Source: Pseudomonas sp. DY-1
GTDB lineage: Bacteria; Pseudomonadota; Gammaproteobacteria; Pseudomonadales; Pseudomonadaceae
Direction: 5' to 3'
Assembly (NCBI RefSeq): GCF_003626975.1
Contig: NZ_CP032616.1
Span: 3,720,001 to 3,784,000, forward strand
DNA length: 64,000 nucleotides
This document shows positions 61,422 through 64,000 of the stretch, in pieces; position 1 is the stretch's first letter, and each line of letters begins with the position of its first letter. The position numbers and the translations under genes are program-made. The notes below the pieces were generated by a model, which was not told the DNA's origin, searched no databases, and saw only the letters and a program-made list of their open reading frames with translations.

Positions 61422-62675
61422 ATGAGCGAAAACCGCATCGCCGAACTCGATGCTGCCCTCCCCGGCCTGGCACGCAAGATTCGCGTACTGGAAGCCATTG
61501 CCTGGCCCGATGGCATCGAAGAACGCTTTCTCGACGACTGGCGCGCCGGGCGCCCGAGACTCCCCGAAGTGGCACTGACCCCCCGGGATCACAGCGCCGA
61601 GATCGAAGCCCTGGAAACCCTTGCCGGCCAATGCGACAAGGGCCACCCGGCCGGCGCCTTCCTCGCCGCCACCGCACGCAGTTACGCCTGCGCCGGACAC
61701 ATGCTGGGCGCCATCGGCACGCCAGCCTTCAGCGACTACTCCGCGCGTCTCTACCAGCGTCCCGATCACTACTACGAACGGCAGAAAATGACGCCCCTGG
61801 ACGCGGCGCGGTTCTTCCTCGACACCACCGACGCCCTTCTGGACAGTCGCTGCATCCCCGCGACCGACGCTTGCATCCCCGCCGAGGACTTCGCCACCTG
61901 GATGCGCACCGAAGTGGACGCTTTCTTCGGCCCCGACAAGGTTCGCGTCGTGGTGGACCCGGACCTCGCCTCAAAAGCCATCGCCGGCGCCACCCGCATC
62001 CGCCTGCGGGCTTCCGCGCGTTTTTCCGAGCTGGACAAGGCCCAGCTGCTGCAGCACGAGGCATTCGTCCATGCCGGTACCGCACTGAACGGTCGGGCGC
62101 AGAAGCGCCTGACCAGCCTGGCCCTTGGCGCACCGCGCACCACGCTGACCCAGGAGGGCATCGCCATGCTCGCCGAGCTGATCACCGGCAGCATCGACAT
62201 CCAGCGGCTGCGCCGTATCGCCCTGCGAGTGGTGGCGGTACAGCAGGCACTCGACGGTGCCGACTTCATTGAGGTGTTCAAGGGCTTCCTGGACGCAGGG
62301 CAGACCGAAGAAGAGTCGTTCCGCTCAACCCAGCGCGTGTTCCGAGGCGCCGATGTCCGCGGTGGCAGTGCTTTCACGAAGGACGCGTGCTACGTGATCG
62401 GCATGCTTGGCGTGCACACCCTGTTGCGCGTGGCGGTGCGCGACAACCGCCCGGAATTGCTGCGCCAGCTGTTCGCCGGGCGGATGAGCGCAGGCGACGT
62501 GGTGCGCCTGTCGCCGCTGTTCGAATCCGGCTGGCTGGAGCAGCCACGCTACGTTCCGCCCTGGGCCGCCGACCTGCGTCGCCTGGCCGCTACCCTGGCG
62601 TTCTCCGCCTTCGTCGGGCGGATCAAGCTGGATATGGTGAGTCTCGAGCGCTTTGTCGAACTGGAAGAAGAATGA
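61422..62675 (+). CDS. flavohemoglobin expression-modulating QEGLA-motif protein
   Basis: A 417-aa protein of the DUF1704/QEGLA family: a HExxxH zinc motif at 212-217 (LLQHEAFVHAG) and the family motif TQEGIAMLAE at 243-252. These are gluzincin-like predicted metallopeptidases; animal relatives (MATCAP type) cleave tyrosine from tubulin. The bacterial role is unknown; one report-derived name links it to flavohemoglobin expression. Ends before a bidirectional terminator. Confidence 0.82.
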   Translation: MSENRIAELDAALPGLARKIRVLEAIAWPDGIEERFLDDWRAGRPRLPEVALTPRDHSAEIEALETLAGQCDKGHPAGAFLAATARSYACAGHMLGAIGTPAFSDYSARLYQRPDHYYERQKMTPLDAARFFLDTTDALLDSRCIPATDACIPAEDFATWMRTEVDAFFGPDKVRVVVDPDLASKAIAGATRIRLRASARFSELDKAQLLQHEAFVHAGTALNGRAQKRLTSLALGAPRTTLTQEGIAMLAELITGSIDIQRLRRIALRVVAVQQALDGADFIEVFKGFLDAGQTEEESFRSTQRVFRGADVRGGSAFTKDACYVIGMLGVHTLLRVAVRDNRPELLRQLFAGRMSAGDVVRLSPLFESGWLEQPRYVPPWAADLRRLAATLAFSAFVGRIKLDMVSLERFVELEEE

Positions 62676-62714
62676 TGCCCTTGCAGGTTTACTACTTTTC
62701 GCCGGATACAAAAA

Positions 62715-62736
62715 AAGGGGCCCCGAAGGGCCCCTT
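62715..62736. terminator. bidirectional terminator, QEGLA gene / fdhA
   Basis: AAGGGGCCC-CGAA-GGGCCCCTT with an A run on the plus strand that becomes a T run for fdhA. Confidence 0.9.
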
Positions 62737-62789
62737 GAGGGACAGACGCCGCGGCTGTCACATCACGGCGTCGGGGGTATTGCAGTCGA

Positions 62790-63989
62790 TCAGGCCGCGC
62801 TGAAGGTCTTGTGCGGGTCGATGACGAACTTCTTCGGCACGCCGGCATCGAACTCGCCATAGCCACGCGGTGCGTCGTCCAGGCTGATGACCTGCACGCC
62901 CACCACTTCGGCGATATTGATGCGGTCCCACATGATCGCTTGCATGAGTGCGCGGTTGTACTTCATCACCGGGGTCTGGCCAGTGTGGAAGCTGTGGGAT
63001 TTCGCCCAGCCGAGGCCGAAGCGAATACTCAGGCTGCCGATCTTCGCCGCGGCGTCCACGGCACCCGGATCTTCGGTGACGTAAAGGCCGGGGATACCGA
63101 TCTTGCCGGCCACGCGGGTGACTTGCATGAGCGAGTTCAGCACAGTGGCCGGGGCTTCGTGCTTGGCACCTTCGTGGCCGTGGCCGCGAGCTTCGAAGCC
63201 CACCGCATCCACCGCGCAATCCACTTCCGGCTCTCCCAGCAGCGCAGCGATCTGCTCGTGCAGCGGGGTGTCCAGCGACAGGTCGGCGATCTCGAAGCCC
63301 TGCGCCTTGGCGTGGGCCAGTCGGGCGGGGTTGAGGTCGCCGACGATAACCACGGCGGCGCCCAGCAGGCGAGCGGAGGCGGCAGCGGCCAGGCCGACCG
63401 GGCCGGCACCGGCCACATACACGGTGCTGCCCGGGCCAACGCCGGCAGTTACGGCGCCGTGGTAGCCGGTGGGCAGGATGTCGGAAAGGCAGGTCAGGTC
63501 ACGGATCTTCTCCATGGCCTTGTCGCGATCCGGCAGCTTGAGCAGGTTGAAGTCGGCGTAGGGCACCAGCACGTACTCGGCCTGGCCACCGGTCCAGTCG
63601 CCCATGTCGACATAGCCGTAGGCGCCGCCAGCGCGGGCCGGATTGACGGTCAGGCAAACGCCGGTGTGCATTTCCTTGCAGGAACGGCAGCGGCCGCAGG
63701 CCACGTTGAAGGGTACGGAAACCAGGTCGCCGATCTGCAGGTTCTCTACGTCACGGCCCTTCTCGATCACCTCACCGGTGATCTCGTGGCCAAGCACGAG
63801 GCCTACCTGGGCGGTGGTACGACCGCGCACCATGTGCTGGTCCGAGCCGCAGATGTTGGTGGAGACGACTTTCAGGATGACCCCGTGCTCGATCTTCTTG
63901 CCGCGAGGGTCCTGCATTTTGGGGTAGTCGATCTTCTGGACTTCGACCTTGCCCGAACCGAGATAAACGACACCACGATTACCAGACAT
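62790..63989 (-). CDS. fdhA: glutathione-independent formaldehyde dehydrogenase
   Basis: A 399-aa zinc-dependent alcohol-dehydrogenase-family enzyme that dismutates or oxidises formaldehyde to formate with tightly bound NAD. Catalytic zinc ligands C47 (NICGSDQHM), H68 (LVLGHEITGE) and D170; structural zinc cysteines C98, C101, C104 and C112 in ACGRCRSCKEMHTGVC; NAD motif VAGAGPVGLAA. I recall near-identity to the P. putida enzyme over the full length. Complete gene; its promoter lies beyond the right edge. Confidence 0.96.
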   Translation of the reverse strand: MSGNRGVVYLGSGKVEVQKIDYPKMQDPRGKKIEHGVILKVVSTNICGSDQHMVRGRTTAQVGLVLGHEITGEVIEKGRDVENLQIGDLVSVPFNVACGRCRSCKEMHTGVCLTVNPARAGGAYGYVDMGDWTGGQAEYVLVPYADFNLLKLPDRDKAMEKIRDLTCLSDILPTGYHGAVTAGVGPGSTVYVAGAGPVGLAAAASARLLGAAVVIVGDLNPARLAHAKAQGFEIADLSLDTPLHEQIAALLGEPEVDCAVDAVGFEARGHGHEGAKHEAPATVLNSLMQVTRVAGKIGIPGLYVTEDPGAVDAAAKIGSLSIRFGLGWAKSHSFHTGQTPVMKYNRALMQAIMWDRINIAEVVGVQVISLDDAPRGYGEFDAGVPKKFVIDPHKTFSAA

Positions 63990-64000
63990 GCGTAATTCTC

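Noticed and set aside
1..64000. CRISPR arrays, prophage, insertion sequences, tRNA or rRNA genes
   Set aside because: No evenly spaced repeats, no transposase, integrase or phage structural genes, and no cloverleaf-like or rRNA-like sequence noticed on reading the gaps on both strands.

Overview
The window is GC-rich chromosomal DNA of a Pseudomonas, most likely from a lineage near P. aeruginosa. The evidence is the near-identity of several products to known Pseudomonas proteins (FdhA, DavB, BioB, GlcB), the intergenic REP family GTAGGAGCGAATTCATTCGCGAA, and the order bioB / comF / modE-like / srkA / rarD / gcvR-like / GNAT / glcB next to three acyl-CoA dehydrogenases, which I recall as the P. 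aeruginosa PA0482-PA0508 segment. The species cannot be fixed from the sequence alone. Genes are dense, with short gaps. I see no prophage, IS, CRISPR, tRNA or rRNA.

Layout. 1-4.9 kb: the end of a CoA-transferase gene, an OprD-type porin, and an agmatinase plus polyamine-binding-protein operon divergent from a LysR gene. 5-8.4 kb: a gamma-glutamyl-polyamine operon (puuB, a cupin-type repressor, puuA) with a perfect palindrome before puuB. 8.5-17.1 kb: LysR/dkgB, a Sel1 lipoprotein, a TonB siderophore receptor with a possible Fur site, an AraC regulator divergent from an NmrA-like reductase, and small envelope or unknown proteins. 17.3-20.5 kb: an Lrp-type regulator and the lysine catabolic genes davBA. 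20.6-24.5 kb: a tightly overlapping operon (MOSC protein, 79-aa protein, class III aminotransferase, class I amidotransferase) divergent from a LysR gene. 24.9-32.8 kb: a secreted endonuclease, three ~600-aa acyl-CoA dehydrogenases and an embedded diguanylate cyclase, with a tandem PsrA-like operator before the last. 33-38 kb: the biotin operon bioB-F-H-C-D plus an 81-aa gene, with a consensus promoter overlapped by a BirA-like operator. 38.1-45.7 kb: comF, a ModE-like regulator, srkA, rarD, a gcvR-like gene, an acetyltransferase and malate synthase glcB. 46-53 kb: an NCS1 permease preceded by repeated TTGCATACAAAA boxes, a receiver protein whose phosphoacceptor Asp is Glu, a CBS/DUF294 protein with an exonuclease, a Vgb-like propeller protein and a GST. 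52.9-58.2 kb: the creBC two-component genes, a CBS-pair gene, creD and a small membrane gene, preceded by a zinc-protease-like gene. 58.3-64 kb: an HD-GYP protein, an acyltransferase, a DUF2780 protein, a QEGLA metallopeptidase-like protein and glutathione-independent formaldehyde dehydrogenase.

Together the genes describe a soil or water saprophyte that uses polyamines, lysine and fatty acids, makes biotin, and runs the glyoxylate branch through malate synthase G. Regulatory DNA is the richest source of new observations here: puuB palindrome, davBA palindrome, PsrA-like tandem site, BirA-like site, NCS1 repeats, and Hfq/Crc-type A-rich motifs at oprD, davB and the DUF294 gene. I found no convincing wholly new multi-gene system. 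The best candidates for unexplained biology are the MOSC/79-aa/aminotransferase/amidotransferase operon, the Asp-to-Glu receiver, and the small rod-like 81-aa protein ending the biotin operon.
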